Assembly: GCA_038277395.1 (NCBI GenBank)
Contig: CM076195.1
Span: 52,467,862 to 52,531,861, forward strand
Length of the DNA: 64,000 nt
From: Dryocosmus kuriphilus
Lineage: Eukaryota; Arthropoda; Insecta; Hymenoptera; Cynipidae
Direction: 5' to 3'
Shown: positions 46,001 through 57,957 of the stretch, in pieces
Layout: every line of letters starts with the position of its first letter
Position numbering within the stretch: position 1 is the first letter of the stretch
Notes under the pieces: generated by a model
Databases searched by the model: none
Seen by the model: the letters and a program-made list of their open reading frames with translations, nothing else
Told to the model about the DNA's origin: nothing
Program-made: the position numbers and the translations under genes

Positions 46001-46180
46001 AGGGGCAGGGGGAACCAGAGTACCTGAAAGAAATGAAAAAGGAGAACAAATGAAATAGAGTAGTGAGAATCAGAATGGGAGATGGTGTTAGAGCATGCAG
46101 GTATTGGATGAAGGAAGAAGAGAATGTATGTAGAGTATGTAGGAGAGACAGAGAGGGGGGGGGGGGGGGGGGGGGGGTGC
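43090..46180 (+). pseudogene. LINE copy B ORF2, disrupted
   Basis: AFWNVSGL and MSET are followed by a TAG (43243) where copy A has tryptophan. The endonuclease continues in an ORF 43245-43772 with VLIGGDLNAWTG, then breaks before SEHFPVIA (43850). The RT segment 44322-45233 carries HNQTGFRKGSGT, LVDCKAAFDSFNK, LRQGCPLSALLFSILLAN and LAYVDDVVLVADD; a stop at 45231 is followed by 45240-45704. Further stops and the G-run at 46155 end the frame before the zinc knuckle. Compared with copy A, a segment around SVGYKVYTEV is deleted near 44735. Confidence 0.86.
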
Positions 46181-46482
46181 ACATGGTAATAAAATAAAAA
46201 AAAATAACAAAAATATAGTAAATAAAAAAATATGTGTGGCCGTAAAAGGAATATTTCTGAAATAGTGTTGCGGACTAGAGTCAATTTTTGAAATGGAGAA
46301 TGGTAAGAGGAAACGGAAGCCCAGGGCAAAGTCGCAAGCGTTTAGAAATAAGAGTAATAATGTAAGTCGATTTGAAGCGAATAGTTCGTAAGACAGTATA
46401 AGGCTTGTTTTTTAAGAATATATGCAATGGTTATGTAAAGACTCTCAAGCCCGTAAAAGGGAAAGAGTATAAACAAAATAAA

Positions 46483-47552
46483 GAGAAGGTATTAGTTTTA
46501 TGTGAAAACTAAATTTCGCGGATTTCACGAAATCTCGAGGTTTCGTGACCCCCTGAATCCGAAAAAATATGTTTTACGTTGGTGTCTGTCGTTGTTGTCG
46601 TCGTTGTCGTTGTAGTCTGTATACAGATAACTTTCGAAGGACTAATCGGATTGGACTGCGCTTTGGCATACTTCTTTAAGGCGTAAAAAGTAAGGACGAA
46701 TTCGTTAACCAACGGTTTTTGACGAAAGGTTATGGCTCTATCCATTAAAAACGGGTTTTACAAAATCAATAAATCCATTTTCCGACTAAACTATGCGATA
46801 CAAAAAAAAAGTTGAAATGTAAAACTGTTCATCTCAAAAAAGCATACAAATTTTGTTTTAACCATTTCTTGATAAAATGCACGGTTTTTGTTTTAATCGA
46901 GAAAACATGATTAAAAATAAAAAACTGTCGTTTTTCGACAACATATTCAAGATACGAAAAAAATGATAATTAACAAAGTTGCTCAACTCAAAAAGATTTA
47001 CAAATTTTGTATCAACCATTTTTTCATAAAATGCACGGTTTTTTTTAAAATCGAGAAAACCTTATTAAAAATCAAAAATTCAAATTTCCCGCTAAACTAT
47101 GCAAGATACGAAAAAAATGGTAATGAACAAAGTTGTTCACCTCAAAAAGATCTACAAATTTGCTCTCTATCATTTTTTTGAACAGACGCTCAGTTTTTCA
47201 GTTATTCGTTAATATGTTATTAAATAGAACGAAATCCACTTTTCAGCAAAACTATGCAAGATACGAAAAAATATTAACAAATAGAATTGTTCGATCTACA
47301 AATTTGCTTAAAAATATTTTTTGATCCAACTCATAGTTTATTCATGAAACGTATAATAGTTGTTTTAATAAAAAAATACACTATTATAAAGCTGATAAGA
47401 AAGTTATTAAAAGTTATTGAAAAATCTACCGGCTACTCAGGCGCAATCTCATCACGTTTCTCAGGCTTACCAGTCGATTAAAGTATATCAAAAATGTGAA
47501 TTTTTTAATTTCTTATACACTTTGGTTGAAAATGCAATTTTTACATTCTCAT
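46483..47552 (+). repeat. Unclassified dispersed repeat, unit 1
   Basis: Begins GAGAAGGTATTAGTTTTATG and runs through GGATTGGACTGCGCTTTGGC (about 46650), then about four internal tandem units of 150-165 bp. These are anchored by AACTATGCAAGATACGAAAA (about 46790, 46955, 47095, 47250) and AAAATGCACGGTTTT. It ends before TTTTTACATTCTCATC. The short ORFs here are translations of the tandem units. The beginning is interrupted by LINE copy B; the pre-insertion flank lies at 41300-41330. Confidence 0.75.
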
Positions 47553-48175
47553 CAGAGAAGGTATTAGATTTATGTTTAATTTGAGTCCCCAGTTTTCATC
47601 AAATCTCCACGTTTCGAGACTCCCTTAATTAGAAAAAACGGTTTTTGCGACTGTGTCTGTCTGTCTGTTGTTGTCGTTGTGTCGTCTGTTAACGCGATAA
47701 CTTTTGAATGAATCATCAGATTGGATTGCGCTTTGGCACACTTCTTCACGATCCAAAAATAAAGGACGAGTTCGATAAGCACCCACATTTAACCCTTGTT
47801 TGCCACAATTCTGTAAAATTACATACTTGCCATACTGGGGTGGTCGCCACCCTGGCGAGAAAATTTGTTATAAAACATAAAGTATTGAAGGCTTTAACTT
47901 AAAGATTTTTTGAGAACTTATTGAAGGTTCCCTTTAAAGGATAATATAGTTTATATATTTAAATATTAATTTTAACTAGCGGTTATGGTTTTATCCATCA
48001 AAAACGGTTTTCACAAAATCAAAAAATCCATTTTCTGAGTAAACTATGCTAGATACAAAAAATTTTAATTCTGCTATTTTAATCCTATTTTCTGATCAAA
48101 ATATGCAACACACAAAAAAATATTAAGAAGTAAAGTTATTTACCTGAAGAAGATGTACACTTTTGCTTTTGACCA

Positions 48176-48206
<31 letters not shown>

Positions 48207-48600
48207 GACTCATCGTTTTACACTTAAGAATCGAAAAACTGCATTGTGGAAATTTAGAAAAATGTAGAAAATCACAAAAAACTTTTACTAATCGACAATG
48301 GATTTAAAACGAAATTAATTTTCGAGCGCGAAGCGCGAGTGTCGTGATCAGAATGTATTCCTTAAGGCCGATAGATCCTTAAGTAAAATAATTTTGTTTC
48401 TAATTTTTAACAAAATACAAATTTAATAATTTAATTAAATGTAGGTGTTTTGAAAGTTTAAGACCCAAGTAACGAAAACCGAGCACGAAGTGCGAGGATC
48501 AAAAACATCCGAGCGCAAAGCGCGTCGAACACCAGATCGCGCGCCCTAGGCGCGCTCAATCTTGAGAGCTACGCGCGTGATGAGAATTTGCGAACAAAGT
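47553..48600 (+). repeat. Unclassified dispersed repeat, unit 2 with complete tail
   Basis: Begins (TC)AGAGAAGGTATTAGATT and has GGATTGCGCTTTGGCACAC (about 47725). Unlike unit 1 it includes about 100 bp of TTTAACCCTTGTTTGCCACA ... before the AAACTATGCTAGATAC unit at about 48045. A 25-T run lies near 48178. The tail holds GCGCGAAGCGCGAGTGTCGT (about 48335) and several GAGCG-CGAAG-type palindromic words to 48600. The same tail occurs at 4380-4810. Confidence 0.75.
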
Positions 48601-49176
48601 GAGCAGATTTTATTTTATTTTTCGCAGAATCTCAGGACACTGATCGATCTATTTCAAATTTTACACAGGTTATAGGGGACCAAAAATGAAACTCTCCAGT
48701 GCTAGGCTGTTTTTTATTTACACATTTTTTTTCGACCCACCTTCTACAATAGATTTTACAGTACCAAAATTCATTCTTTAGGCGATTAGCGATTGTTCTT
48801 TTTGGATTTCGAATAACATTTCTTTCTTGACTGAAAAACCTCCTTTCAAGAACGGCAGCACGCACTAAATAAAGCGTCACGGTAAAGCTTGAATGTAAAG
48901 AACAAGTTTAAAAAAACCTCTTTTTTCATTAAGAGAATAAAAAATTTCTGGACCATGAGCAAAATTCAACGACTTTTCCAGGTTTTCGAGGATTTCCAGG
49001 ACGCTAGACACCCTGATTGCAGGGACTTAGTTTGCCTAACCTCAAACCACCCTTCATCGAGTAAACCGCGTGACAAAAGAAACAGCGAGTTTACCACCTA
49101 TATACTTGTATTTTCTCTCAAACCATGCCACTGGCGCGGCGCAAAGTACGTCTTGCGCGACACGCGCAAGTCATTT
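48601..49176. other. No recognised gene
   Basis: Spacer. Near 48975-49015 CTTTTCCAGGTTTTCGAGGA and CTAGACACCCTG resemble the short decayed repeat noted near 11600 and 20940. Confidence 0.4.
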
Positions 49177-49915
49177 GGTAACTAAAGTCGGCGCCAACAA
49201 ACAGTACGCGACCCTCACTTTTTTCACTTGCAACTCGTTAAAAAAAAATAGCTGAATAGTCTAGTCAAGTACTCGTAAGAGAGCCCAAAGTCTCCCGAGT
49301 TGAACGATGTGTATATCGTTGCCCTGAACATTTTTTAACAATAACTGTGACGTAAAAGCTGCTGAAAAACAAGGTTTTGGGTATGCTTTTCTTGAGCCTT
49401 GACTTTGTTCCCAAAAAGAGCTGGAGGTCATGAAAAATCTGAAAAAATTAACACATTCCTTAAATTGTCTAGAAAAACGTACACTTTCCCGAATTCCACA
49501 ACATAAAATGGTTTATTATGTATTTACACACTGCTTTTCACAAACATATCATCTTGGAAAATAATGAAGACAGAAAGCTGGTTCATAGCCTACAATGCGC
49601 AGTTTTGTAACGTGATTGAATTGCACTTTATACAAATTTAATCAGATAAATATTTTGTGAAAAAATCCTTTACGAATATTTCTCAAATAATGAGTCGAGG
49701 CAGATCTGAAAAATCGTTACAAAAAAAGTGTCCATTACAGGACAATAGAAACCACTGAAGGAAGGAAAGCCGCTTCCAGCGTCCGCTTCGGGATGGGAGG
49801 GAAAAGGCAGGGCCGTGCGAAATTCTTAAACGTATAATCCTTATGGCGTTTCTTATTTTATTTATTTTTAATAACAATTTTCGTTTGTACTTCCTTTTCT
49901 TTCATCCCATCATTT

Positions 49916-50690
49916 TTAAAGTAATTTTTTAAGTGAATACTTATATGGACACGATTGGTACACTTTTCCTTGAGCAGTGAACGGACGAGCGCAGACCTTT
50001 GACCGACTGAACGTCACGCGGCGGAGCAGCTCTCACCCCCTACTGCGCTCTCTTGGAAGGGACCGGCAGACGCGCAGCTCTCTCCCCTCATTCATTACCA
50101 TACTAGAGCATGCGCTGGCAGTGTCTGGGGTCCCCAGAACATTAGATCTATTTACATAACGGAAAGTCAGAAAAGCAGTAATTTCAATGTTTATATGTAT
50201 TAGAATCACAGACGTATTTTATCACATCACAGATTTTTATATAGGATAAATTCAAAAACACATATCTTACTCTAGTTACCACAAACCAATTGTAATGCAG
50301 ATAAATAAATTTGTAAAACAACTTTGTAAAAAATACATGTACATCAATATAAAAATAACGATAAACATGTTTTTATTATTTCACCTATTTTCAAAAGAAA
50401 AAATGGCCAGAACAAAACAATTTAAGCATTCACTTCTACCGGGGGCGTCCCGAGACGGACCCAATGTTATTTGTTCAAATAATTCATTTTCCTGATAATT
50501 CACCAAATGAATGTATTTTGTAAACTTATGCAATGACTAACCAATGATAACAGTATAAAAATTTGTTACAATAATTTTAGAATTATTTTGTTTAAGTGTA
50601 TGGGGCATTTTTTCTCAAGTTCACCCACCCTTAAAGTCGGACTTTCTTTGATTGGACTCAAACTTGTGCAAAGTGCATTCCTATTATTGG
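49916..50690. other. Interior of the long-TIR element, left part
   Basis: Contains a GC-richer block (49977-50150) and then AT-rich sequence with ORFs below 70 codons. No function recognised. Confidence 0.4.
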
Positions 50691-50696
50691 ATGGTG

Positions 50697-51012
50697 GATT
50701 CTCACTTTCGACGCCTTGAAGGACAAAATGGCGTTTTTTTCTTCTTTTCGAAAAACTAAATTTTATCTATCCTTTTGCAGGGAAATATTTGACCTTAAAA
50801 AAACGGTAAAGTACATTTTTTTTAGAAAATAAGTATTTTAGCCTAATTTTTCATGGTTAAATATTTAATTTTTCAAAATATGTTTATAAACATTAAACTC
50901 TTCCGGAACAAGTGATTTCCCTGCAACAGGATGTACGAAATTTCATTTCTCGAAAACAAAAAAAAAACGCCACTTTGTCCTGCACAGTATCAAAAGTGAG
51001 AATCCTAAGTTT
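50697..51012. repeat. Inverted repeat with arms of about 98 bp inside the long-TIR element
   Basis: The left arm GGATTCTCACTTTCGAC ... GGACAAAATGGCG ... TTTTGCAGGGAAAT (50697-50793) returns in reverse complement at about 50915-51012. The central loop is about 120 bp. Confidence 0.75.
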
Positions 51013-52739
51013 TATCTTAAGACCAAAAAAAAGGGCCAAACTTAAAAAAAATCAAAACTTTTTTTTATTTTAAAAAATGGGGATGAAATTTCAAACTTTA
51101 AAAAAAGGTTATCACCATTCCATAGAAAGTACCAAAATCTATCGCAAACATGCAGGTCGAATATTTTTTATCCCATATGAAGGAAGATTAATACATTCGA
51201 AAGAGAGCCTACCCTCAAAATATCCAAAAATTTCACCCCCTTCCCTTCTTTAAATAGTTATCGAAATGACGATTTTTTTTCTCAATAAACTACCGTTCAC
51301 AAGATGGGTCTGAAACAACTTTAAATAAAAGGTTCTTTTATCAGATTTTCCGACTGATTAACTATGAGAATCTGTGACCTCAGGAACAACACAAGACCAG
51401 AAAAAAAATTCCATCGGGGTCCTTTTTGGAAAAAGTCTATGTTTATTTTTTTACGTAGATTTTACTAATGAAGTTTTTAAAAAATCATAATTTTACATTT
51501 TTGATCACAAATTATACAGTTTGAAACTTAATATATTTAACAAGGAGCATTAACGTTCTAAAAATTAATAAATAAAATCTACTACAAAAATAGTGGATTT
51601 TTGGTGTCTTCATATCGATTAAAAATAGTTATGAAAATATAAGAGAATATGTAAATTAAAAAACATATATAAATACTTTACATATTTTTTACATTTTTCT
51701 ACTGCTCTCTCTTATAAGATTCTTTTGGAAAAGCTTAATGTTTTACGGTCTCAACGCTTGTAAAGAAGATTAATTTTTTTTTTTGGGAACGATGACAGTT
51801 TTCAATTTGACACAGTTTTCAATTATGAAAACATTTCCATTGTTAATTTTCACTGAGTTTCAAAGAGAACTAATAGCAAATTTTAGACAAAAAAATTTCT
51901 GCCTCAAAGTGTTTATTTAACAATAGTTCATTCTATTCTTTGAAACATTCTCTACAAAGTTTGGTACGTTTACATCAAAAAAATTTTATTTAAAAATTAT
52001 ACTACTATTATTTTTAATACAATATTTTTTAAACTAAAATTTGTTCGTGGAAAGCATACAAGAGATTTCTAGGGAATCTTTCAAGGAATAAAATGAGCCA
52101 TTAGGATTAAAGAAGAATTGTAACTTTTACCTAAAAGGAAAGCAAAAATATAAATCGCTAAATAACTAATGTTAAATAAACAATTTTACCCTAAAATATT
52201 TTTTTAGTAACTTAACTTAAGTACTTTAGTCTTTTTTAATTTAGCACTGCACTTTGCAATAAATAATGCTTTTACAATGATAATTATTATTATTATTATT
52301 AAGCTTTGAAATGAAAATAAAGTATATTAAAGAAATGTAACTAACTTTATTTTTAAACGGCATATCGAAAAATATTACCTAGGATTTGATACGAGTACGT
52401 TAAAGTATTTTAGGATTAAAATTATTCAACACTTTAAAAAAACTAAAAATTAAAGAAAAATCCAGTTTGCTTAAATATTTAATACTATTCTTCAAAAACA
52501 AAATAGCGCTTCAAAATGTTTCGAAGCTGTCAAACTTTTGCTGGAATAAAATGATTCTCCTACTTTTTATAGTTAAACTATATACTTGAACAAATAAGTA
52601 CTATTTAAATACTTTAAAAACTTTTTAAACAAATTTTTTCACTTTTATCATTGGTTAAAGAATTCATTACATACGTTTATAAAATATATTCACTTGGCAC
52701 CTTATCCGGACAATGAAATGTTTGAACAAACTAAATTGT
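51013..52739. other. Interior of the long-TIR element, right part
   Basis: A/T-rich with many homopolymer runs; no ORF above background and no repeat recognised. Confidence 0.5.
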
Positions 52740-53489
52740 GAAAAAATTATGGGGGTGAAAGCAAAGAAATTAAAAACAAAAATGGTTATTAAGAATAAAT
52801 AAGTAAGAAATACCCTAAGGATTATACGTTTAAGACGTTGGCACGGCTCTGCCTTTTCCTTTCCATCTGTAATCGGACGCTGGAAGCGGTTTTCCTTCCT
52901 TCTGTGGTTTCTATTGTCCTGTAAGGGACACTTTTTTTGTAACGCTTTTTCAGATCTGCCTCGGCTCATTAAATTCAGAAATATTCGTAAAGGATTTTTT
53001 CAAGAAATATTTACCTGATTAATTTTGTATGAAGTGCACTTCAATCACGTTACAAAACTGCGCATTGTAAGCTATGAACCAACTTCCTGTCTTTATTACT
53101 TTCCAAGATGATATGTTGATGAAAAGCAGTCTGTAAATACGTAGTAAACCATTTCTTATTGTGGCATTCGGGAAAGCATACTTTTTTCTAGACTATTTAA
53201 GGAATGTGTGTTAATTTTTTCAGTTTTTTCATGACCTCCAGTTCGTTTTGGGAACAAGTCGAAGTCATGGCTCAAAAACACATCCCCAAAACCTTCTTTT
53301 TCAACAGTTTTTTTACGTCGCAGCTATTGTTAAAAAATTTTCAGGATAACAATATACATATTGTTCAACTCGGGAAACTTTGGGCTCTCTTAATAGTACT
53401 GGACTAGACTATTCTGCCATTATTTTTTGAACGAGTTGCAAGTGAAAAAAGTGAGGGTCGCCTACTTTTGGCACCCACTTTAGGTGCCC

Positions 53490-54585
53490 TCATGTATTCA
53501 CACCTACACAAGACTGAGTTCGAGTCTAATTAGTAAATTATAATTACGAAAGAACTTCACTATACAGGTAAGTTCGTTTGATCGTTAAATTATTAAACAT
53601 ATCATAAACAGACTATATGTATCAACTGTAGGACATATAAACATAAAACTGTCGAATCCGCTGATTGAGTTTTTAAATATGAAATAATTTTTATTATTAG
53701 ACTTCACTAGTTAATACGACAAATAAATCTATCGGTATAAAATTCTTGTTTTCTACCTTAAAGTTATTTTTTTTCTTTGGCGTATTCGACTGTTTTTTTT
53801 AACAATTAGTATTGCTACTCATAAAAAATATTTCATAACGTTTAATTTAAAAAGCAGTCATTTTTTCTCATTATTCAGGTCGTAATGGTATTTACCTCGT
53901 ACCGGTTTCCCTAATTAATAAATAGTTTGTCGGAATAACCATTTGCCATAAATTGAATTTATCCAAATTATCATTTGACATAATTTTCATTCTTATACGA
54001 ATAGTCACATAAATTAAAATTCAGTTACACGAATGTTTAGCGCAGCGGGCGGGGGGGGAATTTGAAAAAAAGAAACAGGTGCCTGTATTCAATGATAGTT
54101 GATGTATTTATTTCAAAAGCGATTCGATGATTGATCAATTCCTGTTCTTTTAAAAGAGGGGCAAAGTTGAATTTCTTTGATAACATTTTTTCTGAAAAAG
54201 TTCAGTAACCTATTGAAAATTCGTTTTATCAACAATTATTTCTGTTCTCTTTATTTAGAACGTGAAAAAGATAAAAATTTAAAGTATACTTTCAACCTTA
54301 ACTTTATCTAATGTACAATCCACACTGATAGTTACTCCGAATGTTAATACCGAAAAATTCCGCGTCGTATTAAAGAACACAAAAGTAGAATGTAATTTTA
54401 AAGATGTGTATTTGAAGATAGGGTTACCCCATTTTGCCCCTTTTCATATATTTAACTATATGGCACTAAGAAACCTTGAAGCGCTGCCCGCTTATTGTAA
54501 CGAATTCCGTCCGGACCAGTAGGACAGAGATCACAGTTCAGTGACTAAAAGTCTAAAATTCATTCTGTTGGTAGAACACTTGGTT
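53490..54585. other. No recognised gene
   Basis: AT-rich spacer before the palindromic tandem array. A short G-run is at about 54050. Confidence 0.45.
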
Positions 54586-54589
54586 TCTA

Positions 54590-55657
54590 AGTGTTTCTTT
54601 GGATCACTGATTTCAAATCTGCGACCGAATTTTCCAAATTCAAAATGGCGGATGCGAAATTGTTTAAATATGAGCTAATTTGCATAAGATTAATTCCGTA
54701 AGTTTTTTAGGTCGCAGATTTCAAATATGAGGTCAGATTTTCAAAATTCAAAATAGTGGATCCAATATGGCGACCGGAATTTTTTTAATATAATCTGAAT
54801 TGCATAAAACTCATTTAGTAAAAGTTTCTTGAGTCGCTGATTACAAATCTGAGACCAGATTTTGAAAATTTATTATGTCGGATCCAATATGTTGGACAAC
54901 ATTTCAAAAAATTATTTATTGCACATAAAACTAATTTTTTAAAGGCTTTTTGGGCAACAGATTTCAAACTTTTTATCATAATTATAAAATGTAAAAAGAC
55001 GGATCCAATATGGACAAAGAAAAAAAATTTTTTTTCAACTTAAAAAAGTTTATAAACCTTTAATAAATGAGTTTTAAACAACTCAGGTTATATTTTTAAA
55101 AATTTGGTAGCCATATTGGATCTGTCCTTTTGAATTTTGAAAATCTGACCTCATATTTGAGATTAGCGACCTACAAAACTTGCGAAATGAGTTTTATATA
55201 AATTACCTTATATTTAAACAAATTTGGTTGACATATTGGATCCGACATTTTAAATTTTGAAAATCCGATCTCAGATTTGAAACCAGCGACCCGAAAAACA
55301 TTTATAAAATGAGTTTGATGCAAATCAGGTCATATTTTCAAATATTCGGCCGCCATATTGGATCCGACATTTTTAATTTTGAAAATTTGACCTCATATTT
55401 GAAATCAGCGACCTAAAAAACTTTTACATAATGATTTTTATGCAAATTAGCTTGTATTTTAAAATTTTTCGGTCGAAATATTGGATCCGCCATTTTTGAA
55501 TTTTGAAAATCCCGTCTCAGATTTGAAATTAGCAACCTGAAAAACCTTTTACAACGTGTTTCATGCAAATCAGGTCATATTAAAAAATACTCGGCCGTCA
55601 TAATGGATTCGCCATTGTGAATTTCGAAAATCCGGTCTCAGATTTGAAACCCGTGAC
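54590..55657. repeat. About 120-bp tandem repeats arranged as a large palindrome
   Basis: In the left half, GTCGCTGATTTCAAATCTGA-type anchors recur near 54605, 54712, 54834 and 54952, each followed by AAAATTCAAAATGGCGGATC and CAATATGG. In the right half the reverse complement (CATATTGGATCCGCCATTTT ... TTTGAAATCAGCGACC) recurs near 55158, 55278, 55398, 55517 and 55643. The centre of symmetry is close to 55025. The right half continues beyond the inserted hAT-like element at 60388 (CCAAAAAACATTGAGAC). Confidence 0.85.
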
Positions 55658-55918
55658 CAGTGATGGACAGTGACATGAGTTTTACCGTCATGACGGTCAG
55701 AAAAAGTGATCATGTCGTAAAACAATTGAGCCGAAAATCGAGAAATATGTAGTTAGATTAGAATTAACCTCAAAAACATCGTCTGCTAAACGTTGGCGGA
55801 ATTTTTTAACAATAAACGAGGACATGATAGAAAGGATAAACAAATTAGACATTCTGTAAATGCAAGTTGTAATAAATTGTGGAAATAATTGAAAAATATA
55901 GTTTTCACAACTGGAGTA

Positions 55919-56264
55919 TCGAAAATTCGATTTTCGACGTCTGCAGAGCATGGCGAATTTGGCCGATTTACACGTTGCTTCCTCAAGAGTGAGGAAACAA
56001 TCTTCGGGTTATATTACTCAACCCAAATGAGTGAAGAAAAAATCATCGGGTGTTTTCGTGTCAAATCGTAGCATATCGATGTACGATTCTCGCGCGCTCG
56101 CTTGTTCGTAGCTACGTTCACACCAATTTACACATTCAAAATGGCGTCTACGTCAAAACAGAGACGAAATGTTCGGTGAAGAGGAGGACTATCTTATTTT
56201 ATAGAAACAGGTATCGTTTCGTATTCTCGCTCATGCTCTGCAGAAGTCGAAAATCGAATTTTCG
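55919..56264. repeat. Inverted repeat with 34-bp arms
   Basis: CGAAAATTCGATTTTCGACG ... CTGCAGAGCATG at 55919-55952 and its reverse complement at 56232-56264, differing at one position. The arms contain a nested palindrome CGAAAATTCGATTTTCG. Confidence 0.8.
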
Positions 56265-56664
56265 ATCAACTTGTTGTGCAATGTACTATTTTATGGTTGC
56301 AAGTATTTATAACATAGTTTTTATTGAAATTTAAACGTAAATAAGTAAGATATGGAATAAATTGTAAATTAAATATTTAAATAAAGAAGATTTAGAAATT
56401 ATATAAACCAAAAAATACTCTTTTAACGTCCAATATTAAAATTTAAGTAAAAAGTTGTTGAATGAAAAGCAACTCTCCGATCAAATTTGGACCAATCAAA
56501 CTAAACACTTGAAAAAGGTTTCTAACAAAACTTAAACAAGAAAAACAAAAAAAGAGGAGGGAAGAAGAAGGCAACCAACCAAATCCCCTTCCTTCTTTTC
56601 CTTTCCATCGTTTTCTTTTGTTTCTACTTTGTTTAGAAACCCAACCAAAACCAATTACAAAACA

Positions 56665-56706
56665 TGCCAACGTTTCGGTGTTGATACAACACCCTTATTA
56701 AGGCAA
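56665..56706 (-). ncRNA. Hammerhead-like motif in Penelope-like 3-prime region (left copy)
   Basis: On the minus strand CTTAATAAG precedes a perfect 7-bp hairpin GGTGTTG-TAT-CAACACC, followed directly by GAAACGTTGG. Penelope-like elements are known to carry hammerhead ribozymes with CUGAUGA, stem II and GAAAC in this order. Here the first core block reads TTAATAA, so catalysis is doubtful. Confidence 0.45.
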
Positions 56707-57076
56707 AAAACAAAACAAATTATAAATAAAAATAATATCACCCAGCCAGCTCTTTGAGGCCGCCACGATGTTCCACCTTTGAGACCTGACTAAGTAATAA
56801 GAAAATAATAGACACTAAATCTTCTAGCTGACAAGGTAGGAAAACAAGCACGCATCGACCCCTCAAATGAAGACCACCAATACAAAAGCAAATTAAAATC
56901 CAGAAAAATAAAGAGAAAAGAAAAGAATTCATGGAATATAAATTCTAAATTTAATCGATCATACCATCAAAACAACCATTTAATTTATCTAAACCAATCT
57001 TTAAAATAGATAACTCCTTCTGTTTTTTAATGTAAAGCATTTCCATGAATTCTCTCTTACTCTTATCATTCTATGT

Positions 57077-57733
57077 GTGTCTTTTCACACATGGAATTTG
57101 AACATAGTTAGGAAGACACTGTTTTTGAATCATTACCTACAAAATTTTATTGAGAAATATATAAAAATTAGAATTAAACAAATTAAAAGCAAACATAACA
57201 ATTGTTTAGTTTCTGATACTCCACAAGGAGAGACAGAGTTTAGTTTTTCTAACACCTTTATCCTTCCATACTTTGGTCAAATTTCTAAAACTATTCAATT
57301 TATGTTGAGAAAGTTTAAGATTCACATAATTTTTAAAGTTCCTTTTAAAATAGACTCATTCACAACTTTTGGTAAAGATCCTTTAGAAAAGTTTGAAAAG
57401 GGTGGGATAGTTTATAAAATCATTTGCAAGAAGTGTGGAATGGCTTACGTGGGACAGACTGATAGACTTCTTAATACTATGGTGGAGGAACATAAGAATG
57501 ATGTACGTTTGAAACGTTCTTATCGCAGTTTTCTTGCTAGACATGCTAAGGAATGTGGCGAATGTTTTTTTTGTTGGGATGATGTTCAGATTTTGCATTA
57601 TGAGAACGATAAGAGTAAGAGAGAATTCATGGAAATGCTTTATATTAAAAAACAAAAAGAGTTATCCATACTTTTTAAGACTGATTTAAATAAATTAAAC
57701 GGTTGTTTTGATGGTATGATTGATTACATTTAG
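57077..57733 (+). pseudogene. Penelope-like C-terminus with GIY-YIG endonuclease
   Basis: Open for 218 codons but 5-prime truncated: it lacks the RT, and the apparent GTG start is only where the frame opens. The linker has TFGKDPLEKFEKGG. The endonuclease begins GIVYKIICKKC, with GMAYVGQT as the GIY-YIG second half, and continues EEHKNDVRLKRS, SFLARHAKEC and SKREFMEMLYIKKQ, with the family glutamate in REFMEM. It ends in DGMIDYI. The endonuclease would nick the target for priming. The CKKC pair fits the zinc-binding linker of this group. Confidence 0.9.
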
Positions 57734-57918
57734 AGCTTAAATTTCATGAATTCTTTTATTTTCCCTTTAATTTTCTGGATTTTAATTTTCTTTTGTATTG
57801 GTGGTTTTTATTGCTGGGGTCAATGTGTGCTTGTTTTCCTGCCTTTTCAGGTATAAGGTTTATTATTGTGTCTATTATTTTATTATTACTTAGTCGGGTC
57901 TCAAAGGTGGAACATCAT

Positions 57919-57957
57919 GGCCTTGATAAGGGTATTGCATCAACACCGAAACGTTAG
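57919..57957 (+). ncRNA. Hammerhead-like motif in Penelope-like 3-prime region (right copy)
   Basis: CTTGATAAG, then GGTATTG-CAT-CAACACC (one A-C mismatch in the stem) and GAAACGTTAG. Core block TTGATAA instead of CTGATGA. Same position in the 3-prime region as in the left copy. Confidence 0.45.

Larger units (their letters stand above)
41331..46482 (+). mobile_element. Non-LTR retrotransposon copy B
   Basis: Same family and layout as copy A. Bounded by GAGAAGCTATTAGTT (41316-41330) and GAGAAGGTATTAGTT (46483-46497), a 15-bp target duplication with one mismatch. Starts GGCTTCTGTTTCCAGTGCCG. G-runs of 16 (43067-43082) and 23 (46155-46177) are present; the second replaces part of the C-terminal zinc knuckle. 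It was inserted into the dispersed repeat that continues at 46483. Confidence 0.92.
49177..53489. mobile_element. 4.3-kb non-autonomous element with about 740-bp terminal inverted repeats
   Basis: The left arm is 49177-49915, the right arm about 52740-53489. Matching words in inverted order include CTAAAGTCGGCGCCAA / TTGGCACCCACTTTAG at the ends, CGACCCTCACTTTTTTCACT, GAGAGCCCAAAG, TTTTGTAACGTGATTGAA and GGCAGATCTGAAAAA. The candidate target duplication is TCATTT / TCATGT (6 bp, one mismatch). The interior has no credible ORF and includes a smaller inverted repeat. The class is not clear: very long arms and a 6-bp duplication would suit a Maverick/Polinton relic, but the ends do not match that family as I know it. 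Confidence 0.8.

Noticed and set aside
46963..47324. Small plus-strand ORFs rich in K, N and F
   Set aside because: They translate the internal tandem units of the dispersed repeat and mirror its period.
49177..53489. Maverick/Polinton
   Set aside because: Long TIRs and a possible 6-bp duplication fit, but there are no polymerase, integrase or capsid genes and the termini differ; kept as unclassified.
54590..55657. CRISPR-like array
   Set aside because: Units of about 120 bp diverge along their whole length, have no repeat/spacer alternation and are mirrored; eukaryotic context.
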